From contig JADLHC010000169.1 in assembly GCA_020849035.1 (NCBI GenBank), positions 1 to 54,276 on the forward strand: DNA of 54,276 nucleotides. The letters are read 5' to 3'. Position 1 is the first letter of the stretch, and each line of letters begins with the position of its first letter. Below the pieces are notes generated by a model. The model saw only the letters and a list, made by a program, of their open reading frames with translations. It did no database searches and was not told the origin of the DNA. Origin of the DNA: Planctomycetia bacterium (GTDB taxonomy: Bacteria > Planctomycetota > MHYJ01 > WSZJ01). The translations under genes and the position numbers were made by a program. Positions 15,749 to 23,869 of this stretch are shown here, in pieces.

Positions 15749-17372
15749 GCGCGGTCTCCTCTGCGAGAGTGAATCGGATCGTGGCGCCCTTCCCCGGCGT
15801 CCCCTCCGCCCGGATGCGGCCCCCGTGACGTTCCACGATCCGGCGCGCCGTGGCAAGGCCGATGCCGTGGCCGGGGAAGCGCGGGTCGTCGTGGAGGCGG
15901 TGGAACGGGCGGAAGAGGCGGTCCTGCGCAGCGGCCGGGTCGAAGCCGGCGCCGTTGTCGCGGACGAAGAACTCGCGTGCGGGTCCGGTCCCCGTGGAGC
16001 CGAGTTCGACGACGGGGGAGGGTGTCGCGGACGTGAACTTCCAGGCATTCTCCAGCAGGTTCCGCAGCAGCACCCGCAGGAGCCGGGCGTCGCCGTGGGC
16101 GGTCAGGCCCGGCTCCGCCCGGAACTCGGCGCGCGATTCGGGCTTTGCGCGGCGGATCTGCTCCACGATCTCGTACGCCATCGCCCCGAGGTCCACCGGG
16201 GCCGGCTTCATCTCCGCGCGCGACAGCCGCGAGAGCTCCAGCAGGCTCTCGAGGATCTCGCCCATCTGCTTCGCCGAGGACCTCACGCGCGACAGGTGGC
16301 CCTTCGCCGCCTCTCCTCCCTCCTCGATCGCCGCGGCCGCGAAGCCGTCGATCGTCTGGAGCGGTCCGCGGAGGTCGTGGGAGATGGAGTAGCAGAAGGC
16401 CTCGAGCTCGGCGTTGGCGGCGGAGAGCTGCGCCGTCCGCTCGCGGACGCCCGATTCGAGGGCGCGGTTGAGGCGGGCACGGGCGCGCTCGGCCCGCCGG
16501 CGCTCGGCGTCGAGGAGGGCGATCCTGGCCGAGAGCAGCCACGTGGCGAACGACATGGCCGAGATGACGACGACGACCACGAGGGCGAGCGCGAATTGCG
16601 CCCCGTACCACTCAAGGCGCTGCCCGACCAGGATCGCGACGCCGCCCGCCGCCGGGACCCCGAGCGCGCCCGGCAGCATGCGGCGCGCCGCGAACCCCGC
16701 CACCCCGGGATCCGCCAGCACGCGAAGCGCACCGTGCCTCGCGTTTGCCAGCGTCGTCCCCACCGCCACCGCGAGGAACCCCGCCGCCGTGTGGATCGCC
16801 TGCGGCGTCGTGTGATACGTCACGGGCGAGTCCGCAGGGACGCCGAACAGGTTCCCGGTCAGGGAGAGCAGCGCGATCAGGCCCCCGGGGATCGCAAGCC
16901 CGTCCGCCGCGCGCACGAACGAGGGCCGGTTCCGGCCGGCCAGCGGGACCGCCGCTCCCAGGAGCACGAAATTCAGGGCCGTCGTGGGAGCCATGCGCCC
17001 CGGGATGTACGGCAGGCCCGCCGGCCCCCGGTCCGGCGCAAGCATCTCGTCGATTCCGAAGCTGAGCCCCGTCGCGAACTCGACCAGCGTGATAGCGCCG
17101 ATGAACAGCGAGACCGCGCACGCGATGCCCGAGCCGCGCCTCATCGCCGGCCGCCCGGCTGCGGACAGCGCCAGCCCCGCGCCCAGCGCCAGCATCGCCG
17201 TCGCCGTGTTCGCCTTCATCGTTGCCGCGCCCGGCAGGACACTCTTCAACGCCTCGATTCCCAGCAGCCACCCCGCCAGGCCCACGCACCCGATCAGCGA
17301 CGCGAACACGCCCATCGCCAGCGCCCAGCGCCGGATCCGCGTCTCCGCCGTTGCCGTGCCAGCCCTTTCCAT
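15720..17372 (-). CDS. Membrane sensor histidine kinase
   Basis: 550 residues. The first 280 contain about eight hydrophobic helices, a polytopic sensor region without recognised ligand pocket. A short coiled coil (283-325) leads to the HisKA motif SISHDLRGPLQT with phospho-His332. The ATPase domain shows LLENAWKFT (N box), VRDNGAGFD (G1), LFRPFHRLH (F box) and GHGIGLATARRIVERHGG (G2). The last codons overlap the response regulator start. The signal is unknown. GGGGAG lies before ATG 17372, and TAGACT (minus strand, 17400-17405) may be its -10 box. Confidence 0.93.
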   Translation of the reverse strand: MERAGTATAETRIRRWALAMGVFASLIGCVGLAGWLLGIEALKSVLPGAATMKANTATAMLALGAGLALSAAGRPAMRRGSGIACAVSLFIGAITLVEFATGLSFGIDEMLAPDRGPAGLPYIPGRMAPTTALNFVLLGAAVPLAGRNRPSFVRAADGLAIPGGLIALLSLTGNLFGVPADSPVTYHTTPQAIHTAAGFLAVAVGTTLANARHGALRVLADPGVAGFAARRMLPGALGVPAAGGVAILVGQRLEWYGAQFALALVVVVVISAMSFATWLLSARIALLDAERRRAERARARLNRALESGVRERTAQLSAANAELEAFCYSISHDLRGPLQTIDGFAAAAIEEGGEAAKGHLSRVRSSAKQMGEILESLLELSRLSRAEMKPAPVDLGAMAYEIVEQIRRAKPESRAEFRAEPGLTAHGDARLLRVLLRNLLENAWKFTSATPSPVVELGSTGTGPAREFFVRDNGAGFDPAAAQDRLFRPFHRLHDDPRFPGHGIGLATARRIVERHGGRIRAEGTPGKGATIRFTLAEETARARQDHPAR

Positions 17373-17417
17373 GGCTCCCCGCGACCCGGTTCGAACCCCA
17401 GTCTAACTCCACTTCAG

Positions 17418-17478
17418 AAAAAAAAACCGCCTGCCGGCCGGGGCCGGCGTGGGGGCGCCGGCGACCCGGGGCAGGCGG
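17418..17478 (-). terminator. Intrinsic terminator of the haloperoxidase gene
   Basis: CCGCCTGCC (17427-17435) pairs with GGCAGGCGG (17470-17478), with more GC pairing inside. On the minus strand it is followed by nine T residues (17418-17426). It ends transcription of the gene stopping at 17522 before the kinase promoter. Confidence 0.85.
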
Positions 17479-17521
17479 GCCATCCAGCCTCCCCTCGGGG
17501 GAAGGGAGGCCTCATTCGCTC

Positions 17522-19126
17522 CTACTTCGGCTCCGGCGCGGTCCCCTCCCAGTACGCCCTGTAACGCTTCCAGGCGTCCACGGCGACCCTGCGCCCCAGC
17601 TTCAGCCCGTCCTCGTTGTCCGCGCGGATGTGGTAGCCGCCCAGCATGCGCGACTCCGCGGCCATCTCGGCGGTCGAGGAGAACGTGGGAAGGGGCAGGA
17701 CGGTGTCGCGGCTGGCGGGGACGTCGACCGCAGGCACGCCGTCGACCGCCTGCATCTCGAACGTCGTGCAGTCCGCCTCGGTCAGCGAGCCGGACGCGCG
17801 CTTCGCGACGAACTCGAAGCGGTCGCTGCCGCTGAAGAGCTCGAGGATTTTGGCGCAGGCGCCGCTCACCGTGGCGTGACCGGAGGGGTAGCCCGGGAAC
17901 GGCGGCGTGACAAAGGTGTCGGGCGAGTACGGGTGCCACTCCTCCGCCGGGATCGTCTTCACGCCCTTGCACGGTCCCGCGTACCCCTTCACGGTCCTGC
18001 CTTTGTAGAAATGGCGCACGTACCAGTAGGGGCGGGACGAGTCGAAGTGGTATTTCTCCTCCCAGCAGACGACGAACGCGTCGAACGCCATGGCGGAGAT
18101 CGCGAAGAACAGCTTCACGTCCTGGTCGAGGTCGTGACGGTCGCGGCGGGAGAGGTCCTGGGCGAAACGGAGCCAGTGGCCGGACTGCCCGGTGGAGCGG
18201 GGACCGTCGCGCATGAATTCGACGATGGACTTGAGGTAGAGCGAGAGGGTCGCGTTCGCCTCGATGCACTCATCGACTTCCTTCCGCATCTGCTCGGAGT
18301 CGGCCTTCGGGGGGCCGGGCAGGCGGTACTGCTCGGGGTTGTCGAGGCCGACCATCTTGACGAACTTCCAGTGCGGGGTCAGCGCGGGCGGGGTGAAGCG
18401 GCCGGGCTTGCCATCCGGGTTGGCGAAGGAGATGGGCATCCAGCGGTCGGGATCGGGCTCCTGGCCGGGTTCGCGGGCGGGCTTGTAGCCGGTGTAGTCC
18501 GAGTAAGGCTTGCCGTTGGAGCCCTTGGCGTCGCCGGCCTGGTTGGAGCCGTCGTTGCTGCGGTACTCGATGATGGCTGCGGCGACGGTGTTGCCGACGC
18601 CTTCCGGGGTGGAGCAGTCGGTCGACTTGTTGTCAGGATCGACGCCCATCTTGCGGGCGGTTTCCAGGACCCAGGCGACGTCCTCGGGGAAGACATAGGC
18701 GAGGCAGCGGACGATGGCCATGCCGATGGCCTTCTCCTTGTTGGCGGCGGTGCGTTCGGCCGCAGGGCGGCGGAGCTTGCCGCCGAAGCGTGTGCCGACG
18801 GCCTTTTCGTCGTAGGCGGCCCAGGCGTCGTACATGGCGGTGCAGCTGATCACCATTTCGCGGGAGATGATGGTGGGCTTTGCGCCGACCTTGTCGACGC
18901 GGCGGGCCGAGGCTTCGAGGATGATCTCGAGCCAGCGGTAGGCGGCGGAGGGGTTTTCCGGCTTGGTGGCGTGGACGGGCCAGTTCTTGGTATCGGCGTC
19001 GGTTTCCCAGGAGTACCGCGAGCCTGAGTTCTTCCCGCCGTTCTCTTCGCCGTTGCTGGAGCAGCCAGCGAGGCCGGTGGCGAGAGCTGCGAGGAGAGTG
19101 GCGGAGCGCAGGGCGTGGTTCAGCAC
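17522..19126 (-). CDS. Vanadium-dependent haloperoxidase-like (PAP2 superfamily) lipoprotein
   Basis: 534 residues. Lipobox LAGC at about 19-22 predicts a lipoprotein. The C-terminal half carries the vanadate/phosphate-binding set: Lys358 and Arg365 in KYHFDSSRPYW, SGH in YPSGHATVSG (His417), and Arg493 and His499 in SRMLGGYHIRADNEDG. Spacings K-x6-R and R-x5-H equal those of fungal vanadium chloroperoxidase. Known members oxidise halides with hydrogen peroxide; acid phosphatase activity is the alternative. Start GTG 19126 has a perfect AGGAGG four bases upstream. It is monocistronic, with its own promoter and terminator. Confidence 0.88.
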   Translation of the reverse strand: MLNHALRSATLLAALATGLAGCSSNGEENGGKNSGSRYSWETDADTKNWPVHATKPENPSAAYRWLEIILEASARRVDKVGAKPTIISREMVISCTAMYDAWAAYDEKAVGTRFGGKLRRPAAERTAANKEKAIGMAIVRCLAYVFPEDVAWVLETARKMGVDPDNKSTDCSTPEGVGNTVAAAIIEYRSNDGSNQAGDAKGSNGKPYSDYTGYKPAREPGQEPDPDRWMPISFANPDGKPGRFTPPALTPHWKFVKMVGLDNPEQYRLPGPPKADSEQMRKEVDECIEANATLSLYLKSIVEFMRDGPRSTGQSGHWLRFAQDLSRRDRHDLDQDVKLFFAISAMAFDAFVVCWEEKYHFDSSRPYWYVRHFYKGRTVKGYAGPCKGVKTIPAEEWHPYSPDTFVTPPFPGYPSGHATVSGACAKILELFSGSDRFEFVAKRASGSLTEADCTTFEMQAVDGVPAVDVPASRDTVLPLPTFSSTAEMAAESRMLGGYHIRADNEDGLKLGRRVAVDAWKRYRAYWEGTAPEPK

Positions 19127-19187
19127 GGAACCTCCTTTGGTAATGGCTATTCACGAAATAGGTAAACAGCGACATCAACTCCACCAA

Positions 19188-19216
19188 AGCATAGGCAGCG
19201 CTGGAATCACCTTCAA
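19188..19216 (-). promoter_or_regulatory. Sigma70-like promoter of the haloperoxidase gene
   Basis: Minus-strand TTGAAG (19211-19216), 17-bp spacer, TATGCT (19188-19193). It predicts a leader of about 55 nt that contains the AGGAGG site before GTG 19126. Confidence 0.65.
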
Positions 19217-19357
19217 GACAATTGTCATGCGGCGGCCAGCTCGATGAATATCATAGTTATAAGGCAATGCAGAAAGAGCCCGTCCAGCATTTCATCCTCC
19301 CGGACCCCGCGCCGCGCTCCACGCCCGGGAATCTTCACCGGAACACTCAGAATTCCC

Positions 19358-19385
19358 TTGACTCCCGGCCCGACTCGCATATCAT
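19358..19385 (+). promoter_or_regulatory. Sigma70-like promoter of a terminated leader RNA
   Basis: TTGACT (19358-19363), 16-bp spacer, TATCAT (19380-19385), in an AT-richer stretch. Expected transcription start is near 19392. Confidence 0.6.
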
Positions 19386-19391
19386 CCCCAC

Positions 19392-19512
19392 CTGACAACT
19401 CGGTCACGTGGGATTTGCGGCGTATTGCAGCCACGTAAAAAACTGCTAAAAAGCCCCCCGGGCTATCCCGGGAAAAACCGCTTCGCCGCGCTTCGCGAAG
19501 CGGTTTTTTTTT
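19392..19512 (+). ncRNA. Structured leader or small RNA of about 120 nt ending in a terminator
   Basis: The RNA begins at the predicted start of the promoter at 19358 and ends in nine T residues. ACGTGG (19406-19411) pairs with CCACGT (19431-19436); GCAG in that loop (19427-19430) can pair with CTGC (19443-19446), an H-type pseudoknot. A CCCGGG/CCCGGG hairpin (19457-19472) follows, then the terminator. It may be a stand-alone small RNA or an attenuator for the cluster starting at 19561. I recognise no known riboswitch family in it. Confidence 0.5.
19473..19512 (+). terminator. Intrinsic terminator 49 bp upstream of the 19561 gene
   Basis: CCGCTTCGC (19478-19486) pairs with GCGAAGCGG (19495-19503), 8-nt loop, followed by nine T residues (19504-19512). 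Because AAAAA precedes the stem it could also act on the minus strand. Its position inside the leader suggests attenuation. Confidence 0.85.
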
Positions 19513-19560
19513 GGACCCGTCCCCGCCGCACGGGACGGCGACAGAGACAGGAGGCCCCGA

Positions 19561-20082
19561 ATGAGCATCGAAACCACCCTCGACCGCATCCGCAGGCGCT
19601 GGACCGCCTGGGTCGCCGCCGGCCGCTCGCGCGACGGCTTCTCCCGCGTCGTCGCACGCGGATTCGACGACGTGCTCGGGCTCTGCGGCGCGAAATGCTG
19701 GGAACGCGTCGATGTGAAGCCCGGAGACGTGCTCTTCATCGACCGCGATTTCACCGTCCAGTGGTACCGCGACTCGATCCCGACGTTCGAGGCCCTGGTG
19801 GATTCCGTGGGCTCGCTCGGCGCCCTCGCTGCGGACGGACCGCTTCACGCCGCGGACGGCGACGAGACGTGGACCTACGCGCTGTCGCTGGTGGCCGAGA
19901 AGTCGCTCGCGTGGCTCGCGCAGGGGCAGCCGGCCCGTGCGGAGCTGCTCGTGGCGCTGGCGCGCGTGAAGGCGATCCTCCACAAGGACGACGAGGCCGC
20001 CGATCTCCACCTGGAGGCGCGCAAGGCATGGGACAAGGGGGCGAAGGCGAAGCGCCGGGGGACGAAGCGCGCCGCGATGTAG
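19561..20082 (+). CDS. Unrecognised 173-residue protein
   Basis: No signal peptide or membrane helix; probably cytosolic. The first half contains VVARGFDDVLGLCGAKCWERVD with two cysteines and GDVLFIDRDFTVQWYRDSIP; the second half is helical (residues 100-160, LLVALARVKAILHKDDEAADLHLEARKAW, TPR-like) and ends in a basic tail. A strong AGGAGG lies 8 nt before ATG 19561. It is the first gene after the terminated leader and is followed 60 bp later by the Cys-rich protein. I do not recognise the family. Confidence 0.7.
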   Translation: MSIETTLDRIRRRWTAWVAAGRSRDGFSRVVARGFDDVLGLCGAKCWERVDVKPGDVLFIDRDFTVQWYRDSIPTFEALVDSVGSLGALAADGPLHAADGDETWTYALSLVAEKSLAWLAQGQPARAELLVALARVKAILHKDDEAADLHLEARKAWDKGAKAKRRGTKRAAM

Positions 20083-20142
20083 CCGTCTGCGGCCGTCCGT
20101 TCCGTTCGCGTATCCCCGACCGCCCCCCCCGAGGAGGAATCC

Positions 20143-20421
20143 ATGCCGACTCTCGAAGTCTCGCGCGACACGTCCTGCTCCGCCTGCGGCGGATCGCGCT
20201 GTTCCCACGACGCCGTCCTCGCGCGCCTGCTCGGCTGCGAGGACGCGGGCCTGTGCTTCGGCTGCCTCGCATTCACGTTCGGGCTCGAGGAGGAGCGGTT
20301 CGCGCGCGGGGCGGTGGCGCACCTGCGCAAGAAGTCGTGCCTGTGGCTGCCGTTCGAGAGGGCGGTGGGGTGCGGCTGCCGGCTGGAGAAGGCGCGCGCC
20401 GCTGCGGCGCTGAGGACATGA
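20143..20421 (+). CDS. Small protein with an unrecognised Cys/His (metal-binding-like) domain
   Basis: 92 residues with ten cysteines. Cys12, Cys15, Cys20, His22, Cys38, Cys41 and Cys66 follow the pattern C-x2-C-x4-C-x-H-x15-C-x2-C-x24-C, which recurs with identical spacing in the N-terminus of the TusA fusion at 24988. Other shared residues are G16, the helix HDAV (HAAV there), and CLA after the fifth and sixth ligands. Two further cysteines (77 and 79) are unique here. Zinc or iron-sulfur binding is likely (inference); seven ligands could hold two sites. GAGGAGGAA lies before ATG 20143. Confidence 0.75.
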   Translation: MPTLEVSRDTSCSACGGSRCSHDAVLARLLGCEDAGLCFGCLAFTFGLEEERFARGAVAHLRKKSCLWLPFERAVGCGCRLEKARAAAALRT

Positions 20422-20511
20422 TGACGAATCTCCCTGCGGCGCGCGGCGCAGGTGCGGGGTCTCGCGCCGCGGGACCGATGGGAGAGGGCCTTATTCATAG
20501 GTAAATCAAAT

Positions 20512-20539
20512 CTGAACAATCGGAAATCCTCCCCTACCA
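20512..20539 (+). promoter_or_regulatory. Possible promoter of the second porin gene
   Basis: TGAACA (20512-20517), 16-bp spacer, TACCAT (20534-20539), inside an AT-rich island (about 20488-20530) that stands out from the GC-rich surroundings. The leader of about 40 nt carries GGAGGGGAAG before ATG 20586. Confidence 0.45.
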
Positions 20540-20585
20540 TCCCCCCGTCCGTGGAACGCCGTCCAAACCACTTTCGGAGGGGAAG

Positions 20586-21890
20586 ATGAACCACCTGCGT
20601 ACGCTCGCCGTCCTCGCAGTGCTCGCCACCGGCGCAGCCGCACAGACGCCGGCCGACAAGGACAAGGAGATCCAGGACCTGAAGAAGCGGGTCGAGGCCC
20701 TCGAGAAGGAAAAGGGCTCCGGCGGCGCCTCCGACTCCGGCTCCACGCCGACCTGGAAGGACCTCGTCTCGCTGGGCGGACACCTCAAGTGGTACGGCGT
20801 CCTCCGCCTCGACTGCCACTACACCGACTCCGCCTTCGATAACGCGCGCTTCCCGACCTTCGTCCGCGCCGAGGAGAACATCCCCTTCCTGGGCGGCGTC
20901 TCCGCGCCCGAGCGCAACGACGACAACTTCGTCGCCAGCGCGCGCCTGACCCGGCTCGGATTCGACCTCGACTCGGGCAAGATCGCCATGCTGGGCGACG
21001 CCTCCGCCACCGGCAAGCTGGAGATCGACTTCTTCTCGCTTCCCAGCAGCGAGAGCCGGGCGGTCCCGCGGCTGCGGCATGCGTACGGCAAGGTGGGCTG
21101 GAACTGGCTGTACGTGCTGTTCGGGCAGACGTCGGACATGGCGTCGCCGCTGAACCCGAGCCTGAACCCGGACAACGTGCTGTGGAACTGGGGCAACACG
21201 GGCGACCGGAGGCCGCAGGTGCGGGTGGTAAGCGAGCCGACGGTGGGGGACAAGCTCAAGTTCTTCATCGGGGTCATGGCCGGGCAGGAGGGCGCGATCC
21301 GGAACGTGGACACGGATGCGCTGGGCGTGGTGGACGGCGACGACTCGGGGTGGCCGAAGCTCGAGGGGCGCCTCGCGGTGAGCTTCCAGAACTGGGTCGA
21401 GAAGAAGTGGATCACGTTCGGCATCTCCGGGATGACGAGCGAGGAGCAGATCGACGGCGCCGGCGTGGGCGGACGGCATGTCTTCCGGACGGACATGTGG
21501 GCGATCGACTTCGAGTTCCCGATCCTGGAGCAGCTGACGTTCAAGATGGAGTACTGGCGCGGCCGGAACCTCGCGGACATCCGCGGCGGCATCGGGCAGG
21601 GCGTGCTGGCGAATGGCCAGGACATCCGGGCGAGCGGCGGCTGGGCGGAGCTGAAGGTGGCGCCGGTGAAGTGGTACGCGGCGACGCTGGGGTACTCGCG
21701 GGACAACCCGCACGAGCACAACCTGCCGTTCGGGGCGCGCTCGGAGAACACGGTGTACTACCTCATGAACACGTTCACGTTCGACCCGTTCATGGTGTCG
21801 CTGGACGTGTCGCACTGGCGCACCGAGTTCGTCGGGCTGAACGCGGGGCGCGCGTGGCGCTACACGCTCACCCTGCAGCTGTCGTTCTAG
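20586..21890 (+). CDS. Outer-membrane beta-barrel porin
   Basis: 434 residues. Signal peptide MNHLRTLAVLAVLATGAAAQ, then a coiled coil (KDKEIQDLKKRVEALEKEKG, about 24-43) of the sort that anchors porins to peptidoglycan or forms trimers. The rest consists of alternating barrel strands (HLKWYGVLRLDCHYTDSAF, FKMEYWRGRNL, WRYTLTLQLSF) and ends in Phe, the outer-membrane sorting signal. It could admit the substrate of the thiol/sulfur genes around it, but no specificity determinant is visible. It shares layout and ribosome-binding site with the porin at 12516. Confidence 0.82.
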   Translation: MNHLRTLAVLAVLATGAAAQTPADKDKEIQDLKKRVEALEKEKGSGGASDSGSTPTWKDLVSLGGHLKWYGVLRLDCHYTDSAFDNARFPTFVRAEENIPFLGGVSAPERNDDNFVASARLTRLGFDLDSGKIAMLGDASATGKLEIDFFSLPSSESRAVPRLRHAYGKVGWNWLYVLFGQTSDMASPLNPSLNPDNVLWNWGNTGDRRPQVRVVSEPTVGDKLKFFIGVMAGQEGAIRNVDTDALGVVDGDDSGWPKLEGRLAVSFQNWVEKKWITFGISGMTSEEQIDGAGVGGRHVFRTDMWAIDFEFPILEQLTFKMEYWRGRNLADIRGGIGQGVLANGQDIRASGGWAELKVAPVKWYAATLGYSRDNPHEHNLPFGARSENTVYYLMNTFTFDPFMVSLDVSHWRTEFVGLNAGRAWRYTLTLQLSF

Positions 21891-21904
21891 CCGCACCTTC
21901 CCAG

Positions 21905-21947
21905 GGGGGGCCGAGCGTTCCCGCTTCGGCGGGGCGCGCGGCCCCCC
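21905..21947. other. GC hairpin between porin and TusA-OsmC genes
   Basis: GGGGGGCC (21905-21912) pairs perfectly with GGCCCCCC (21940-21947). There is no U-tract. It lies 14 bp after the porin stop and 17 bp before the next start. It may separate porin transcript levels from the downstream genes (inference). Confidence 0.5.
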
Positions 21948-21964
21948 AGTTCCCGGAGCTCCCG

Positions 21965-22687
21965 ATGGACCCGGCCCCGAAACCCGACGCCGTCTGCGAG
22001 GGCGGCGACATGGACTGCGGCAGCGGGCTGCTGCTGCTGATCCGCGAGGCGATGCAGCCGCTGCGGGCGGGCGGGGTGCTGGAAGTGCGCAGCCGCGAGA
22101 CGAGCGTGAAGGAGGACCTGCCTGCGTGGTGCCGGATGGTGGGCCACGAGATGCCGGCGGTGAGGGCCGGGGATTCGGGCTCGACGAGTTACTTCATCCG
22201 CAAGAAGTCGGCGGACGACGGGCTCAAGGCGGACCTGGAGAAGGCCCGCGGGTTCGAGTGGCCGGTCCGCGTCCGGTGGACCGGCGGCATGCAGGCGAAG
22301 GCGTACGCACGGAACCACGCGTTCGCCGTCGGGCAGCCCGCCAGCTTCGAAACCTCCGACGCCGCGCCCGCCGCCCTCGAGTTCCTCCTCGCCTCGCTCG
22401 GCGGCTGCCTCGCCGTCGGCTTCCAGTGGCGCGCGTCCCGGAAGGGGCTCGAGGTGCGCAACCTCGAGGTTTCCCTCCGCGCGAAGGCGGACAACATCCT
22501 CGTCTTCCTCGGCGTCGAGGACGCCGGGCACCCCGGGCTCTCGTCGCTCGAGGTCACGCTCTACGCCGACGCGGACGGCGAGGACGAGGACCTCCGCGCG
22601 GTGTGGGAGGACACGGTGAAGCGTTCGCCGGTCGCGCAGACGCTTCTCCGCGGCGTTCCCGTGAAGACCACCCTGAGGCGCTCATGA
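21965..22687 (+). CDS. TusA-like sulfur-carrier domain fused to an OsmC-like domain
   Basis: 240 residues. Residues 12-80 are a TusA domain: DMDCGSGLLLLIREAM, VLEVRSRETSVKEDLPAWCRMVGHEM. The persulfide-carrying Cys18 is kept but the usual CPxP is CGSG. Residues 95-240 are OsmC-like: ASFETSDAAPAALEFLLASLGGCLAVGFQ with Cys148. The second catalytic cysteine of peroxidase-type OsmC is replaced by Ser221 (RSPVAQTLL). Organic-hydroperoxide reduction is therefore doubtful; sulfur transfer or thiol handling is more likely (inference). ATG 21965 has GGAG upstream. The stop overlaps the next start (ATGA). Confidence 0.88.
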   Translation: MDPAPKPDAVCEGGDMDCGSGLLLLIREAMQPLRAGGVLEVRSRETSVKEDLPAWCRMVGHEMPAVRAGDSGSTSYFIRKKSADDGLKADLEKARGFEWPVRVRWTGGMQAKAYARNHAFAVGQPASFETSDAAPAALEFLLASLGGCLAVGFQWRASRKGLEVRNLEVSLRAKADNILVFLGVEDAGHPGLSSLEVTLYADADGEDEDLRAVWEDTVKRSPVAQTLLRGVPVKTTLRRS

Positions 22688-23823
22688 GCACCCTTCCCGA
22701 TTTCGCCGTGACCGTCGTCGGCAGCTGGCCGCGCCCTGCGTGGCTGCTGGAAGCGATGAAGAAAAAGCGCGCGGACCTGGCGCGGTTCCAGGACGACGCG
22801 TGCCTGCTGGCGATCAAGTGGCAGGAGGACGCGGGGGTGGACGTGGTGACGGACGGGGAGCAGCGGCGCGACAACTTCTACTCGTTCCTCTGCGACCGGC
22901 TGGACGGGCTGTCGCTCATGACGATGGCGGACCTGCTGGAGCACGTGGAGGACAAGGCGGGGTTCGAGAAGCTGCTCGGGGCGCTGGACGTGCCGGCGTA
23001 CGCGATCCGGAACCCGACGGTGACGGGGAAGCTGAAGGTGCGGCGGCCGCTGGCGATGGAGGACTTCCGGTTCCTGCGGGAGCACACGAGGCGGGCGGTG
23101 AAGGTGACGCTGCCGGGGCCGTACCTGCTCTCGCGGTCGATGTGGGTGAAGAAGCTGTCGGAGGGGGCGTACCCGACGCGGGAGTCGCTGTGCACGGACA
23201 TCGTCGCGATCCTGCGGGAGGAACTGAAGGCGCTGGCGGCGGCGGGAGCGGAGGTCGTGCAGTTCGACGAGCCGGTGCTGACGGAGCTCGTGTTCGCCGG
23301 GAAGTCCGCGACCCGGACCTTCATGTGCGCGGCGCTGGCGGCGAGCGCTTCCCCCGAGAAGGAACTCGAGCTCGCGGTGGACCTGATCAACCGGGTCGTG
23401 GATGGCGTGACCGGGCCGGTGATCGCGATGCACGTGTGCCGCGGGAACTGGAGCCGGGACGAGGGGGTGCTGCTGCAGGGGGCATACGACCCGCTGGTGC
23501 CGTGGTTCGCGCGGATGAAGGTGAGGCAGTTCGTGCTGGAGTACGCGACGCCGCGGGCGGGATCGCTGTCGGCGCTGAGGGGGCTTCCGCCGGGTTCGAT
23601 GGTCGGGCTGGGGCTCGTGAATCCGCGGACGGACGAAATCGAGCCGGTGGAGGGGATCGTGCGGAAGGCGCGCGAGCTGTCGGCGTTCGTGCCGCCGTCG
23701 CGGATCCACCTGAACCCGGACTGCGGGTTCGGGACGTTCGCGGAGAGGCCGATGGCGAACGCGGAGACGGCATACCGGAAACTGCGCGCCCTCGCCGAGG
23801 CGGCGAGGGCGCTCCGATCGTGA
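22684..23823 (+). CDS. Core MetE-like (cobalamin-independent methionine synthase C-terminal family) methyltransferase
   Basis: 379 residues, only the catalytic barrel; the N-terminal half of MetE is absent. TVVGSWPRP opens the barrel. The zinc ligands can be placed: His250 and Cys252 (MHVCRGN), Glu286 (LEYATP) and Cys347 (NPDCGFGT). The zinc activates a thiol, homocysteine in MetE and coenzyme M in relatives. Short forms of this family are thought to take the methyl group from a corrinoid protein or another donor rather than methyl-folate; which applies here is unknown. It is translationally coupled to the TusA-OsmC gene by ATGA, which implies a shared thiol pathway. Confidence 0.85.
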   Translation: MSTLPDFAVTVVGSWPRPAWLLEAMKKKRADLARFQDDACLLAIKWQEDAGVDVVTDGEQRRDNFYSFLCDRLDGLSLMTMADLLEHVEDKAGFEKLLGALDVPAYAIRNPTVTGKLKVRRPLAMEDFRFLREHTRRAVKVTLPGPYLLSRSMWVKKLSEGAYPTRESLCTDIVAILREELKALAAAGAEVVQFDEPVLTELVFAGKSATRTFMCAALAASASPEKELELAVDLINRVVDGVTGPVIAMHVCRGNWSRDEGVLLQGAYDPLVPWFARMKVRQFVLEYATPRAGSLSALRGLPPGSMVGLGLVNPRTDEIEPVEGIVRKARELSAFVPPSRIHLNPDCGFGTFAERPMANAETAYRKLRALAEAARALRS

Positions 23824-23869
23824 AACCGCCGCGCGGCTGCGGCCGCACGGCCCATTCAGGGAGGCTGGA

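Noticed and set aside
17386-17400. GGTTCGAACC resembling the T-loop of a tRNA.
   Set aside because: Flanking bases do not form a T-stem and no acceptor, D or anticodon arm is present upstream; it is simply a short palindrome.
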